A DNA stretch of 64,000 bases from Streptomyces sp. HUAS MG91 (GCF_040529335.1 NZ_CP159534.1:4030001-4094000), one strand, 5' to 3'. Counted from the first letter of the stretch, positions 1 through 7,080 are shown. The notes: generated by a model from the sequence alone, not told the origin. Numbers and translations: made by a program.

Positions 1-351
1 GCAGGAGATCGTCCGGGTGCGGACGCGCCCGTCCGGAGTGCGGTGCCGTTCCCGGCGCAGGTAACCGTGGGCTTCGAGTTCGCGCAGGGCGGCGGCGATC
101 CGGCTCGTGCCCTCCGGGAAGCGGGCCGCAAGGGTTCTGACGTCGACCCGCGCCCCGGCCGGGAGGGACTGGATGTGGACGCCGAGGCCGATCGCGAGGC
201 CGGACAGTTCCCGGTGCTGGGCGAGGTGGTTGCCGACGACCGTGAAGTGCGAGTGGTGTCGCACATTCTCGTGGACGATCCCCGCGCGGGGGACATCCGC
301 CGGGATTCGGCCCGGGGCGCGCGTGGGCGCGCTAGGGTTCTGGGTATCCAT
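1..351 (-). CDS. HTH (winged-helix) DNA-binding protein, partial (C-terminus off the window)
   Basis: Read on the minus strand from ATG at 349-351, the frame is open for 117 codons to the window edge, so the 3' end is missing. The product contains HHSHFTVVGNHLAQHRELSG followed by IGLGVHIQSLPAGARV and TRIAAALRELEAHGYLRRER, a winged-helix arrangement I recognise from a large Streptomyces-specific family of small MarR/replication-initiator-like DNA-binding proteins present in many copies per genome. Target DNA is unknown. The plus-strand frame over the same bases is an antisense shadow. Confidence 0.8.
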   Translation of the reverse strand, partial: MDTQNPSAPTRAPGRIPADVPRAGIVHENVRHHSHFTVVGNHLAQHRELSGLAIGLGVHIQSLPAGARVDVRTLAARFPEGTSRIAAALRELEAHGYLRRERHRTPDGRVRTRTISC

Positions 352-704
352 GAGGAAGGTACTGCTTCCTTGATGGTCAGGCCCTCGATCGGGATCGCTA
401 CTCCCGGCCGGGGGCCGACGTATGTCTGCGGTTGTGGCGCTGAGCGTAAGGCAGGCAACGGGGGCCGGTGCCAGCCGAGTTGCCGATGTTCACCGTTGCG
501 GGTGAACGCCTCCGGCGCGGAGGGCGGGGTGGGCTTGGACTGGTTCCTTTGCCCTGAGTGATGTTCCTTTGGGGTTGCCGCCGGGGTCACCGGAGCACGG
601 GTTTCCGGGGGCCGGTCGTACGAGGTCCGGCTCGGCCCGGTCGCGCACCTTCTTCGGATGCCCGTAGGCCGACCGACTCCCGCCGCCCCTTCAACTGCGA
701 AGCC
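352..704. other. Intergenic stretch, no supported gene
   Basis: About 350 bases between the divergently read partial HTH gene and the stop of the downstream minus-strand gene. No frame here has family-like content or a ribosome binding site that would decide a start. It must hold the promoter of the partial HTH gene and the terminator of the 705-1094 gene, but I see no confident hairpin. Confidence 0.5.
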
Positions 705-1094
705 CTACTCCGGTGGCGCGGGCCGGTGCGGGGAGCCCGGGTCGACTGACGGGTGCGGGCCGTCGCAGCGGTCGTGGCGGTCGTGCTCGGCGGGGCCGGG
801 CGCGCGCTCGGGGAAGGTCAGCAGCTTGGCCGGCGCGGGGCTCGCGGAGGCGGGCAGCGCCGGGTCGCCGGCCGACAGGCGGGCGTGCTCCTCCCAGCCC
901 AGCCGGAACCAGACGACCTGCTCCCGCTCCATCTCGTCGACCGTCACGATCCGGATCGCCCGCTCCCCGAACTCGGCGATCTTGCGCCCCAGTTCGACAA
1001 GAAGCTCGCCGGTGAGACGTGCCACCCCGTCCGTGGCGCCCGGCGCGTCACGCGCGGACCGCTCCGTCGGCACATCGGCCCTGTCCCGCACCAT
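705..1094 (-). CDS. Small hypothetical protein co-directional with XRE regulator
   Basis: A 129-residue protein starting at ATG 1094, with an AAGGGG-like ribosome binding site upstream and only 35 bp after the stop of the XRE-type gene, so probably one transcript. The N-terminal two thirds (LTGELLVELGRKIAEFGERA, then RIVTVDEMEREQVVWFRLGW) looks helical and well folded. The C-terminal 40 residues are Pro/His/Arg-rich and disordered. I do not recognise a family. XRE regulator plus a small partner downstream is the common Streptomyces layout for DUF397-type pairs, but the DUF397 motif is not visible here, so I assign no function. Confidence 0.6.
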   Translation of the reverse strand: MVRDRADVPTERSARDAPGATDGVARLTGELLVELGRKIAEFGERAIRIVTVDEMEREQVVWFRLGWEEHARLSAGDPALPASASPAPAKLLTFPERAPGPAEHDRHDRCDGPHPSVDPGSPHRPAPPE

Positions 1095-1129
1095 GTGTCA
1101 CAACCCCTTCCGCCCCTCCCCAGAGGCGG

Positions 1130-1621
1130 TCACCTGTTCATCGAGCCACCGTCCGGCAGGAACTGCTGTACCACCTTGACGAAGGTCTCCCGCAGTTCGG
1201 GCGGGACCCCCATCCTGTGCGCCGCCTCCTCAGGAGTCAGACGCTCACCCCCGGCCGCCCCGTTCCCTGGATTCCCTCCTGGCACGGCGCCAACCGGAAG
1301 ATCGCTCTCGGAAAGCCGCCCTGACCGGATCAGTACGTCGCGCAGCGGCACCTCCAGGGCCACCGCGAGCCGGCGCATGGTCTCCAGGTCGGGCATGCTC
1401 TGCCGTTGCAGGAGCCTGCTGACGGCCGCCCGGTGCACCCCGGCGTCGTCCGCGAGGCGGGAACGGCCGCCGCCGCGCGGGCTGTCGATGCTGTAGCCGC
1501 GCCGCCGCATCAGACCCTCGACCCAGCCCGCGAAGGCGTCGAGCCCGGCGCGCGCCGCCGCCTCCGCGTCGTCCCGACGGTCCGGATCGTTGTGGGCCCG
1601 TGCCCACGAACTGCTGCCCAT
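1130..1621 (-). CDS. XRE-family (Cro/C1-type) transcriptional regulator
   Basis: A 163-residue protein. Residues about 54-98 form a Cro/C1 helix-turn-helix: SRLADDAGVHRAAVSRLLQR, then MPDLETMRRLAVALEVPLRD. The C-terminal region (LTPEEAAHRMGVPPELRETF) is helical, with no LexA/C1-type peptidase Ser-Lys dyad visible. It starts at ATG 1621 and is transcribed divergently from the WhiB-like gene at 1877, with 255 bp between them. That position suggests, but does not prove, that it regulates the phage-tail module or itself. A perfect 16-bp palindrome at 1677-1692 in the shared region is a candidate operator. Confidence 0.85.
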   Translation of the reverse strand: MGSSSWARAHNDPDRRDDAEAAARAGLDAFAGWVEGLMRRRGYSIDSPRGGGRSRLADDAGVHRAAVSRLLQRQSMPDLETMRRLAVALEVPLRDVLIRSGRLSESDLPVGAVPGGNPGNGAAGGERLTPEEAAHRMGVPPELRETFVKVVQQFLPDGGSMNR

Positions 1622-1676
1622 GACGTCGATCTCCCCTCGTCGCGGGCACAGCGTACCGAGCGCGCACGCACGATAG

Positions 1677-1692
1677 GGATGCGCGCGCGCAT
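1677..1692. promoter_or_regulatory. Perfect 16-bp palindrome, candidate XRE operator
   Basis: GGATGCGCGCGCATCC is its own reverse complement and sits 56 bp upstream of the XRE start codon, in the divergent region shared with the WhiB-like gene. Its alternating GC core could be chance in such GC-rich DNA, so this is a weak candidate. Confidence 0.3.
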
Positions 1693-1839
1693 CCAGGAAC
1701 CGGCCATCGCCGCACCATCCGGGACGGACACCTCAGGTGGCCCACATGCCGCACCGCCCTCCTCTCCGCCTCCACGACTCCCCGTAGTCGCTTGCGCACG
1801 CACGCGCATCATGCAACCCTGAGCGTTCGATCGCTTTTC

Positions 1840-1855
1840 TCGAACAAATGTTCCC
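1840..1855. promoter_or_regulatory. LexA-type SOS box upstream of the tail module
   Basis: TCGAACAAATGTTCCC matches the actinobacterial LexA consensus TCGAAC-N4-GTTCGA at 10 of 12 positions, including the complete GAAC-N4-GTTC core. It lies 21 bp before the GTG start of the WhiB-like gene and just upstream of its GGGGAGG ribosome binding site, a position where a bound repressor would block transcription of the first gene of the tail module. The inference is DNA-damage induction, as known for many tailocins and prophages. Confidence 0.6.
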
Positions 1856-1876
1856 ATACGCGGGGAGGCGCTGCAC

Positions 1877-2176
1877 GTGTTCAGCCCTACAACTCCAGCC
1901 GCAGCCGACTTGACCAGCCATTTCTCTCGCCATGACGACGAGCTCGACTGGCGCAGAGCAGCCGCCTGCGCAGCCCTCCCCGCGCGCTACGTCTTCACGC
2001 GAAACCCCGCCGACGCGGCCCTTACGTTGCGAGCCTGCAACAAGTGTCCGATCCGGGAGGAGTGCGAGGCCGTCGTGGACCCCGCGCACACCTGGTTCGA
2101 CGGGGTGAGCGGCGGCCGGCTGTGGCGCAACGGACGCGAGGTGCGGGTCGCGCCCGTGGAAGCGGGTGCCCGATGA
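1877..2176 (+). CDS. WhiB-like (Wbl) iron-sulfur transcription factor, phage-module type
   Basis: A 99-residue Wbl protein. The four conserved cysteines that ligate the redox-sensitive [4Fe-4S] cluster are Cys31, Cys54, Cys57 and Cys63 (spacing C-x22-C-x2-C-x5-C), with the family Trp at 25 (DWRRAAAC). The usual G[VI]WGG turn is altered to GVSGGRLW, followed by a short basic tail (RNGREVRV). Wbl proteins bind sigma factor region 4 and act as regulators. GTG 1877 is chosen for the GGGGAGG site 8 nt upstream. Its stop overlaps the next start (ATGA), so it heads the tail-module operon directly under the SOS box. Phages of actinobacteria often carry such diverged Wbl proteins. Confidence 0.9.
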   Translation: MFSPTTPAAADLTSHFSRHDDELDWRRAAACAALPARYVFTRNPADAALTLRACNKCPIREECEAVVDPAHTWFDGVSGGRLWRNGREVRVAPVEAGAR

Positions 2177-2685
2177 GTACCGCCGCCCTGTGGCTGCACA
2201 CGCTCGCCGAGCGATTCCCGCTGCTCCTCGACGAGTTGACCCCGTCCGGCGGGCGCACCCTGCGCGAGCGCGGCGGCCCGCCCTCCGGCGGCGGGCGCGC
2301 CCCCGTACGCCTCTACGTGTCCGACGCGCTGCGCGACATCACCGACGGCGTGACCGAGCTGGAGGAGGCGGTGCGCGAGCGGCTCCGGCTGCGGCCCGCC
2401 CGGCCCGCCCCCGTCGTCGTACGGCTGCGGCGCCTCGCCGACCTCGCCGAGCGGGTGGCCGAACTCCCGGATCTGGAAGCGCACTTGATCAGCGAGGCCC
2501 GGCGGATGGCCGCGCGGTGCGGGCGGGCCGTCGGAGACCCGGAACAGCTGGTGCGGCTGGCCGGGCGCTGTCCCGCCTGCGACTCCGTGTCCCTGCGCGC
2601 GCTGCCCGAGCGGGCCGTCGTGATGTGCGTGAACCCCGTCTGCCGGCATGTGCTGGACGGCGTACCGGAGGAGACCCTCGCATGA
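2173..2685 (+). CDS. Zinc-ribbon-like protein of the tail module
   Basis: A 170-residue protein. ATG 2173 is chosen because it overlaps the wbl stop (ATGA); a longer frame back to 2044 would run through the wbl coding sequence. The helical N-terminal two thirds (LHTLAERFPLLLDEL; ALRDITDGVTELEEAVRERL) is followed by a likely zinc ribbon at residues 133-157: CPACDSV, then CVNPVC (Cys133, 136, 152, 157). I recognise no named family. It is common between the Wbl gene and an HTH gene in streptomycete prophage-like modules. Role unknown; probably regulatory or nucleic-acid binding. Confidence 0.75.
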   Translation: MSTAALWLHTLAERFPLLLDELTPSGGRTLRERGGPPSGGGRAPVRLYVSDALRDITDGVTELEEAVRERLRLRPARPAPVVVRLRRLADLAERVAELPDLEAHLISEARRMAARCGRAVGDPEQLVRLAGRCPACDSVSLRALPERAVVMCVNPVCRHVLDGVPEETLA

Positions 2686-2873
2686 GCTGCCTCATCACCG
2701 GCGAACTCGCCGCCACCGAGGCCGGTGTCGCACCGGCCACCATCCGCAAGTGGGTCCAGCTCGGCCATCTGAAGGCGGCCGGGAAACAGGGCCGCCGGGT
2801 GCTGTACCGCCTGGAGGACGTGTTCGCGGCCGAGCGCATCGCGCACGGCAGGAGCCGCCGCCCCGGCGGCTGA
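2682..2873 (+). CDS. Small MerR/excisionase-like HTH protein
   Basis: A 63-residue protein overlapping the previous stop by 4 bp. Residues 6-48 (GELAATEAGVAPATIRKWV, then QLGHLKAAGKQGRRVLYRLE) form a winged HTH of the excisionase / HTH_17 type. Such proteins regulate phage operons or act as recombination directionality factors; with no integrase in the module, a regulatory role is more likely. A strong hairpin terminator follows within 25 bp, separating this early regulatory trio from the structural genes. Confidence 0.75.
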   Translation: MSCLITGELAATEAGVAPATIRKWVQLGHLKAAGKQGRRVLYRLEDVFAAERIAHGRSRRPGG

Positions 2874-2896
2874 CGCCGTCGCCGCACAGCACCTCG

Positions 2897-2928
2897 AAGG
2901 GCCCGCCGACCGGTGTCGGCGGGCCCTT
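2897..2928. terminator. Intrinsic terminator hairpin after the regulatory trio
   Basis: Perfect 14-bp stem (AAGGGCCCGCCGAC paired with GTCGGCGGGCCCTT) around a 4-nt loop. It ends the wbl-Zn-HTH transcript. Confidence 0.85.
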
Positions 2929-3157
2929 CCGCATGAGTTGGCCTGGTCAAGCGGCATATGACAGAAGCCAGTTGCGGGATCGGGGCACCGGGATCACACT
3001 TGGAGCAGCGGCAGAGCTGCGCCCGGACCTCCGGGCGGCGGACCTGCCGTTTCGTGTTGTCCGGACCCCCTCGTCGCGGTCGTGGCCCGGACCGTGCAGG
3101 CCTGCGCGCACACATCTGACGACGTTCTCAACTCCCCCTTTTGACGGGAGCTTTCAT
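2929..3157 (+). promoter_or_regulatory. Intergenic region, expected promoter of the tail structural operon
   Basis: About 230 bp between the terminator and the first structural gene with no supported gene. A promoter must lie here because transcription from upstream is terminated. I cannot point to convincing -35/-10 hexamers. The last 15 bp carry the GGGAG ribosome binding site of the 3158 gene. Confidence 0.45.
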
Positions 3158-3559
3158 GTGTCCGTACTGAACTTCCCCGACGTCGAACGCCTCGTCGTCG
3201 ACTTCCTGAAGAACCGGGCCGAGCTGGCCGGGACGACGGTCGACAACCGGCCGCCGTCCGGGTTCGACGGCACCCAGCGGGTCGTCCTCGTCTCGCGTAC
3301 CGGCGGGACCTGGATCGACGACCTCTACCTCGACCACCCGATCGTCGACCTGGAGGTGTACGCCGCCGACAAGACGACGGCGCACACGATCTCGCTCGCC
3401 GCCCGCGCCTGTGCCCACGAGCTCCAGGGCACCGTCTACGGCACGGCGGCCGTCACCGACGTGGCCGAGGTGGAGGGGCCGCGCTGGTACCCGGACTACA
3501 ACCGCCCGGCGGCCAGCCGCTATCTCACCCGGCTCCAGCTCTCGATCCGCCCCGCCTGA
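3158..3559 (+). CDS. Phage tail terminator/completion-like protein
   Basis: A 133-residue protein from GTG 3158, with GGGAG 8 nt upstream; longer readings run into non-coding sequence. The start VSVLNFPDVERLVVDFLKNR, then VVLVSRTGGTWIDDLYLDHP and HTISLAARACAHELQG, has the alpha/beta size and layout of siphophage tail-terminator (neck, gpU-like) proteins, which cap the tail tube and fix its length. Position immediately before the major tail protein is exactly where this gene sits in siphophages. Assignment rests mainly on position and size. Confidence 0.7.
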   Translation: MSVLNFPDVERLVVDFLKNRAELAGTTVDNRPPSGFDGTQRVVLVSRTGGTWIDDLYLDHPIVDLEVYAADKTTAHTISLAARACAHELQGTVYGTAAVTDVAEVEGPRWYPDYNRPAASRYLTRLQLSIRPA

Positions 3560-3579
3560 CCCACTCAAGGAGTTCCTTC

Positions 3580-4182
3580 ATGCCTTCTCCGAACACCAGC
3601 TCCCAGATCCGCGTCCCGGGTACCGGCAAGGTGCTCGTCGCCCAGTTCAACCCGACCACGCCGGCCGCCGCTCCCGTCGACACCACAGTGGCCTGGCCCG
3701 CCGCGTGGACCGAGCTGGGCTACACCTCCACCGACGGCGTCAAGCTCGCCAAGAAGGACAAGATCGACCAGGTGGACGGCTGGCAGTCGGTGAGCGCGCT
3801 GCGCTACATCTACTCGGACCGCGAGCTGACCCTGAAGTTCCAGCTGATGCAGTTCAACAAGACCACGCTGCCGTTCTTCATGGGCGGCGGGGCCACGGGC
3901 ACCGCGACGACCCCGGCCGAGGCCGGCACCTACAAGTACGACCTCACCACCAACCCGAGCGCGGACGAGCGGTCGCTCGGCATCGAGTTCACCGACGTGC
4001 AGAACGGCACGGCGGTCGTCTACCGGCTGATCGTCCCGCGCGGCCAGGTCACCGAGACCGAGGAGATCTCGATGACCCGCACCGGGGCCATGAAGCTCGG
4101 CGTCACCTTCACCGCGTACGCCCAGGACGACACGTCCAAGCCGCTGGCGACGTGGCTGATGAAGGACGGCGCCTACGCGTAA
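3580..4182 (+). CDS. Major tail (tube) protein
   Basis: A 200-residue protein with AAGGAG 8 nt before the ATG. Segments such as TDGVKLAKKDKIDQVDGWQS, RELTLKFQLMQFNKTTLPFF, YRLIVPRGQVTETEEIS and GAMKLGVTFTAYAQDDTSKP are typical of siphophage major tail proteins, which stack as hexameric rings to make the tube. It lies between the tail terminator-like gene and the tail chaperones. No Ig-like C-terminal extension is present. High confidence from sequence character and gene order together. Confidence 0.85.
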   Translation: MPSPNTSSQIRVPGTGKVLVAQFNPTTPAAAPVDTTVAWPAAWTELGYTSTDGVKLAKKDKIDQVDGWQSVSALRYIYSDRELTLKFQLMQFNKTTLPFFMGGGATGTATTPAEAGTYKYDLTTNPSADERSLGIEFTDVQNGTAVVYRLIVPRGQVTETEEISMTRTGAMKLGVTFTAYAQDDTSKPLATWLMKDGAYA

Positions 4183-4288
4183 CGGGCCCCGGCCCGACCC
4201 CCGCACCATCCGGCCCGGCGCGCGGCGACCCCGCGCGCCGGGCCGGCGCACGTCCGCACGATCTCAACTCGCTCACCCGGAGGCCCAC

Positions 4289-4579
4289 ATGCCCGGATTC
4301 AACGTCAACGCGGCCCGCGCTCAGCGCCTCGAAGCGCTCGGCCGCGCCTGGACCTTCCAGCTCGACGACGACACCTTCGAGCTGCCGACCGAACTCAGCC
4401 GCCCGGTCGCCCGCGAGCTGCGCGGCCTCGACGACAACGACGTGGACGGGCTGCTCCGGCTCCTCCTCGGCGACGCGCAGTTCAACCGCTTCGAACGGCA
4501 CGACGTCACCATGCAGGACATCGCCGCGATCCTGGAGGCGTACGGCAACGAGACCGGGCTCGGCCTGGGGGAAGACTGA
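4289..4579 (+). CDS. Tail assembly chaperone, N-terminal product (gpG-like)
   Basis: A 96-residue protein. It contains TFQLDDDTFELPTELSRPVA, then LDDNDVDGLLRLLLGDAQFN and QDIAAILEAYGNETG, the signature of actinophage tail-assembly chaperones, which coat the tape-measure protein during tail assembly. Located directly after the major tail gene with a GGAGG site. Its last codons (ctg ggg gaa gac tga) contain a run of five G and two A at 4567-4573, a likely slippery site feeding ribosomes into the frame at 4570-4950. Confidence 0.85.
   Translation: MPGFNVNAARAQRLEALGRAWTFQLDDDTFELPTELSRPVARELRGLDDNDVDGLLRLLLGDAQFNRFERHDVTMQDIAAILEAYGNETGLGLGED
4567..4573 (+). other. Candidate -1 programmed frameshift site (GGGGGAA)
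   Basis: Four codons before the stop of the gpG-like frame, GGGGGAA lets the P-site GGG codon re-pair perfectly in the -1 frame (GGG), while the A-site GAA would slip to GGA. Slippage leads into an open -1 frame reading through agactgagcctcggc into the 4594-4950 reading frame. That downstream frame has a weak GTG and no convincing ribosome binding site, which favours synthesis as a G-T fusion, as known for lambda gpG/gpGT and most siphophages. Confidence 0.55.
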
Positions 4580-4950
4580 GCCTCGGCGAGCTCGTGGAAG
4601 AGCACGCCGAGGCCATCGAGGCCGATCTGCTGCGCCATTACGGCGTGGACCTGCTCGACTGGCACCGGGGTCGGCTGTCGTCACGGCGGCTGGCTTTGCT
4701 CGTCCAGCACCTGCCGCGGGACGCCGCCCTCAACCTCGAACTGCACGGCGAAGCCGCGGAGTGGTCGGTCACCGACCACCTCCTGGCCCACGTGATCGAC
4801 CAACTGCGCGAGTCCAACTGGATGTTCGCCATGGTCAACAGGGACGAGGACGACGACCCGCCCGAGTTCCCGGACCCGCTCCGCCGGCCGGGCGAGACCG
4901 AGCCCGGGCCGGCCCCGGAGGAGGTCGCCGCCTTCCTGGGCACTGGTTGA
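4570..4950 (+). CDS. Tail assembly chaperone, frameshift (T) segment
   Basis: The frame is open from the slippery site; an independent GTG exists only at 4594. The 118 residues after it (ADLLRHYGVDLLDWHRGRLS, RRLALLVQHLPRDAA, HLLAHVIDQLRESNWMFAM) are characteristic of the T half of actinophage tail-chaperone fusions, ending in an acidic Pro/Glu tail. Expected product: a minor gpG-T fusion of about 220 residues made by -1 frameshifting. The start given here is where the shifted frame would begin, not a start codon. Confidence 0.75.
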   Translation, partial: GRLSLGELVEEHAEAIEADLLRHYGVDLLDWHRGRLSSRRLALLVQHLPRDAALNLELHGEAAEWSVTDHLLAHVIDQLRESNWMFAMVNRDEDDDPPEFPDPLRRPGETEPGPAPEEVAAFLGTG

Positions 4951-5005
4951 GCCCCGCCGGACGGCCCTAGGCTGCTGCTCCCACACGTCGAACCACGGGA
5001 GCGTC

Positions 5006-5425
5006 ATGCGAGGGCAACTCGCCGGGCTGGCGGCCGTCGGCGTCATCGCCGTCCTTCTCACGATCGGGGCGATCCTCCTCCTCAGGAGGTGGCGCGGCAC
5101 CGTCCTGCTGAGACGGGAGGGCATCCACGTCGTGGGAGAGTGCACCGGCCTTCGCGTCCTGGACGGCGGCGTGACCGTGCAGTTCGAGTTCCAGGTCGCA
5201 GGCGTCACGCACTCGGGTGAGTCGGGCGTCCTCTCGGTCACCGACACCGTGCCGGGACAGGACGTGCACGTCGTGTACGCCCCCGGCCGCCCTTCTCACA
5301 ATGACATGGCGGATTGTGTGTCGGATACGCGGAGCACACCTCTGGAATTCATTGCACTGGCTTTGCTGGCGTTCTTTTTCGACGCCGTAGCGGTGCTCGG
5401 TGCGGCGGTCGTGATCATGCAGTAG
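5006..5425 (+). CDS. DUF3592-type small membrane protein inserted in the tail module
   Basis: A 139-residue protein with two predicted membrane helices (residues about 6-27 and 112-137) flanking a soluble beta-rich segment (GIHVVGECTGLRVLDGGVTV, DTVPGQDVHVVYAPGRPSHN) typical of DUF3592 domains; function of the family is unknown. It interrupts the canonical chaperone-tape measure order and is followed by a strong U-tailed terminator, unlike the tail genes. This is the layout of a phage moron. A self-protection (immunity) or membrane role for producer cells is possible but is inference. Confidence 0.75.
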   Translation: MRGQLAGLAAVGVIAVLLTIGAILLLRRWRGTVLLRREGIHVVGECTGLRVLDGGVTVQFEFQVAGVTHSGESGVLSVTDTVPGQDVHVVYAPGRPSHNDMADCVSDTRSTPLEFIALALLAFFFDAVAVLGAAVVIMQ

Positions 5426-5447
5426 ACCGCATCATTCAACACCTGTG

Positions 5448-5476
5448 ACTCGGCCCGAAAGCGGCCGAGTTTTTTC
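5448..5476 (+). terminator. Rho-independent terminator with U tract inside the tail module
   Basis: Perfect 8-bp stem ACTCGGCC / GGCCGAGT with a 7-nt loop, followed by six T. This classical U-tailed form is unusual among the other hairpins of the window and supports the view that the preceding membrane-protein gene is an independent transcription unit (moron). Confidence 0.85.
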
Positions 5477-5504
5477 TTGCCCTTTTCCAGAAACCGGAGA
5501 CCTC

Positions 5505-6062
5505 ATGGCATCCAGTACTCCTTTGGCACAGGCGATTTCCGCCGAGCTGAAGGCCATAGTCCCCGAGATCAAGACCGACGTGATCAGGGACCTGCAGATC
5601 CAGGCATCGACCACCAGCCTCCAAGCACTGAAGCTGGACGTATCCGCCTTCAAGTACGACGAGAAGGGACTGACGTTCTTCGGGAAGCCACTGTTCCCGA
5701 AGCTGTCCATGAACTACCTGGTCCAAGGCAGACAAGAAGCGAAGGAGAAAGCGGAAAGGAAAAAGAACGAGGAAATCAACATGGCGAAGGAGGCAAAGGA
5801 GCGAGCCGCCGCAGAAGCCCAGGAAAAGGAGCGCGTCGAAGGCTTCGAGAGTGAGCTGCGCCGCCATGTGGACCAGGCCCGCACCCTCTCGCACTCCGCG
5901 CGTGAACAGGCCGACCAGGCCAAGAAGGACGCCACGGTCGCCCGCAACCTGCTGAGCAGCGCCCATCAGCAATCCCGGCTCGCGGCCGGCAGCGCCGACC
6001 GCGCGAGCAAGAGCTTCACCACGCTGGAACAGCGCGTCGCACAACTCGAATCCCGTCTCTGA
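5505..6062 (+). CDS. Coiled-coil protein of the tail module (unknown role)
   Basis: A 185-residue protein from ATG 5505 (CCGGAG site); a longer frame to 5445 would start inside the terminator stem. Residues 1-72 look globular (LAQAISAELKAIVPEIKTDV; FFGKPLFPKLSMNYLVQG). Residues about 75-185 are a long Lys/Glu/Ala/Gln-rich coiled coil (EAKEKAERKKNEEINMAKEA). Base composition is clearly less GC-rich than neighbouring tail genes, especially in 5500-5800, suggesting later acquisition together with the DUF3592 gene. It lies directly before the tape measure. It could be cargo, a tail-internal protein or an unrelated moron; I do not recognise a family. Confidence 0.7.
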   Translation: MASSTPLAQAISAELKAIVPEIKTDVIRDLQIQASTTSLQALKLDVSAFKYDEKGLTFFGKPLFPKLSMNYLVQGRQEAKEKAERKKNEEINMAKEAKERAAAEAQEKERVEGFESELRRHVDQARTLSHSAREQADQAKKDATVARNLLSSAHQQSRLAAGSADRASKSFTTLEQRVAQLESRL

Positions 6063-6081
6063 AAGCGTGTGTGGAGGACCC

Positions 6082-7071
6082 GTGTCCCTCGTACAGAAAC
6101 TCCAGACCGCGCAAGGAGCCCTCTCCAGGTTCTCTTCCGCGGCGTCCAAGACGAACACCTCCGTCAACCGCGCCACCGGCGGCATCAACAAGATGCAGGG
6201 CGCTATCGGAACGCTCAAGGGCTCCGCCGGGCAGGTCAGCACCTCCCTCGCCAAGTCCAAGACCTCCACCGACAAGTTCAAGTCCTCCCTCGACAAGCTC
6301 AAGTCCTCCGGTGGCAAGGCCAACACCGCCCTGCGGGACGTGAAGCGGCAGTCCGACGCCGTCGAGAAGTCCGTCGGGAAGGCCGGCAAGACCGCCACCG
6401 GCGGGGGCAAGTCGATGACCGGGCTCGGCAAGGGGCTCAAGGGCGCCACCCTCGCCCAGAAGGGCCTCAACACCGCGATGAAGGCCAACGCCCTCGGCCT
6501 CGTCATCTCGCTGCTCGCGCCGATCATCGGCCAGTTCATCAACATGGACAAGGTCTCCAAGGCCCTGGCCGCCGGCGTGAAGTGGGCCTGGAACGCGATC
6601 TCCGGGGCCATCAGGTCCCACTCCGGACCCATCAAGAGCATCATGAAGGGCCTGGTCAACGCGTTCACGGCGCTGCCCCGCGCCTACATCAGCGGCATCA
6701 ACGCCATGATCCGCGGGCTCAACTCGATCCACGTGAAGATCCCGGGCTGGGTCCCGGTCGTCGGCGGCAAGGAATTCGGGATCCACCTGCCGCAGATCCC
6801 GAACATCCCCACCCTCGCCGAGGGCGGCGTCGTCCAGGCCCGCTCCGGCGGCCGCCTCGCCGTCATCGGCGAGGGCGGCGAGAACGAAGCCGTCATCCCG
6901 CTGTCCAAGCTCAACCGCATGCTCGGCCACCACCCGGGCAACGCCGCCACGCTCGCCCGGCTGGCCGCGGCCGTCGAGGCGATGGCCGCACGGCCCGTGC
7001 ACGTCTCGGTGGACTCCCAGGTCATCGCCCGCGCCGTCCAGGTCGGACAGCGCCAGCTCGCCCGGAGGTGA
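6082..7071 (+). CDS. Short tape measure protein
   Basis: A 329-residue protein from GTG 6082 (GGAGG 7 nt upstream). Residues 1-125 are repetitive Lys/Ser/Thr/Gly-rich helix (TLKGSAGQVSTSLAKSKTST). Residues 137-153 form one hydrophobic segment (ALGLVISLLAPIIGQFI). The C-terminal motif LAEGGVVQARSGGRLAVIGE, then GGENEAVIPL at 245-273, is diagnostic for tape-measure C-termini. Tape length sets tail length at about 0.15 nm per residue, so the tail would be only about 50 nm. The order chaperones - tape measure - distal tail is canonical. Confidence 0.85.
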   Translation: MSLVQKLQTAQGALSRFSSAASKTNTSVNRATGGINKMQGAIGTLKGSAGQVSTSLAKSKTSTDKFKSSLDKLKSSGGKANTALRDVKRQSDAVEKSVGKAGKTATGGGKSMTGLGKGLKGATLAQKGLNTAMKANALGLVISLLAPIIGQFINMDKVSKALAAGVKWAWNAISGAIRSHSGPIKSIMKGLVNAFTALPRAYISGINAMIRGLNSIHVKIPGWVPVVGGKEFGIHLPQIPNIPTLAEGGVVQARSGGRLAVIGEGGENEAVIPLSKLNRMLGHHPGNAATLARLAAAVEAMAARPVHVSVDSQVIARAVQVGQRQLARR

Positions 7072-7080
7072 GGAAAACCC

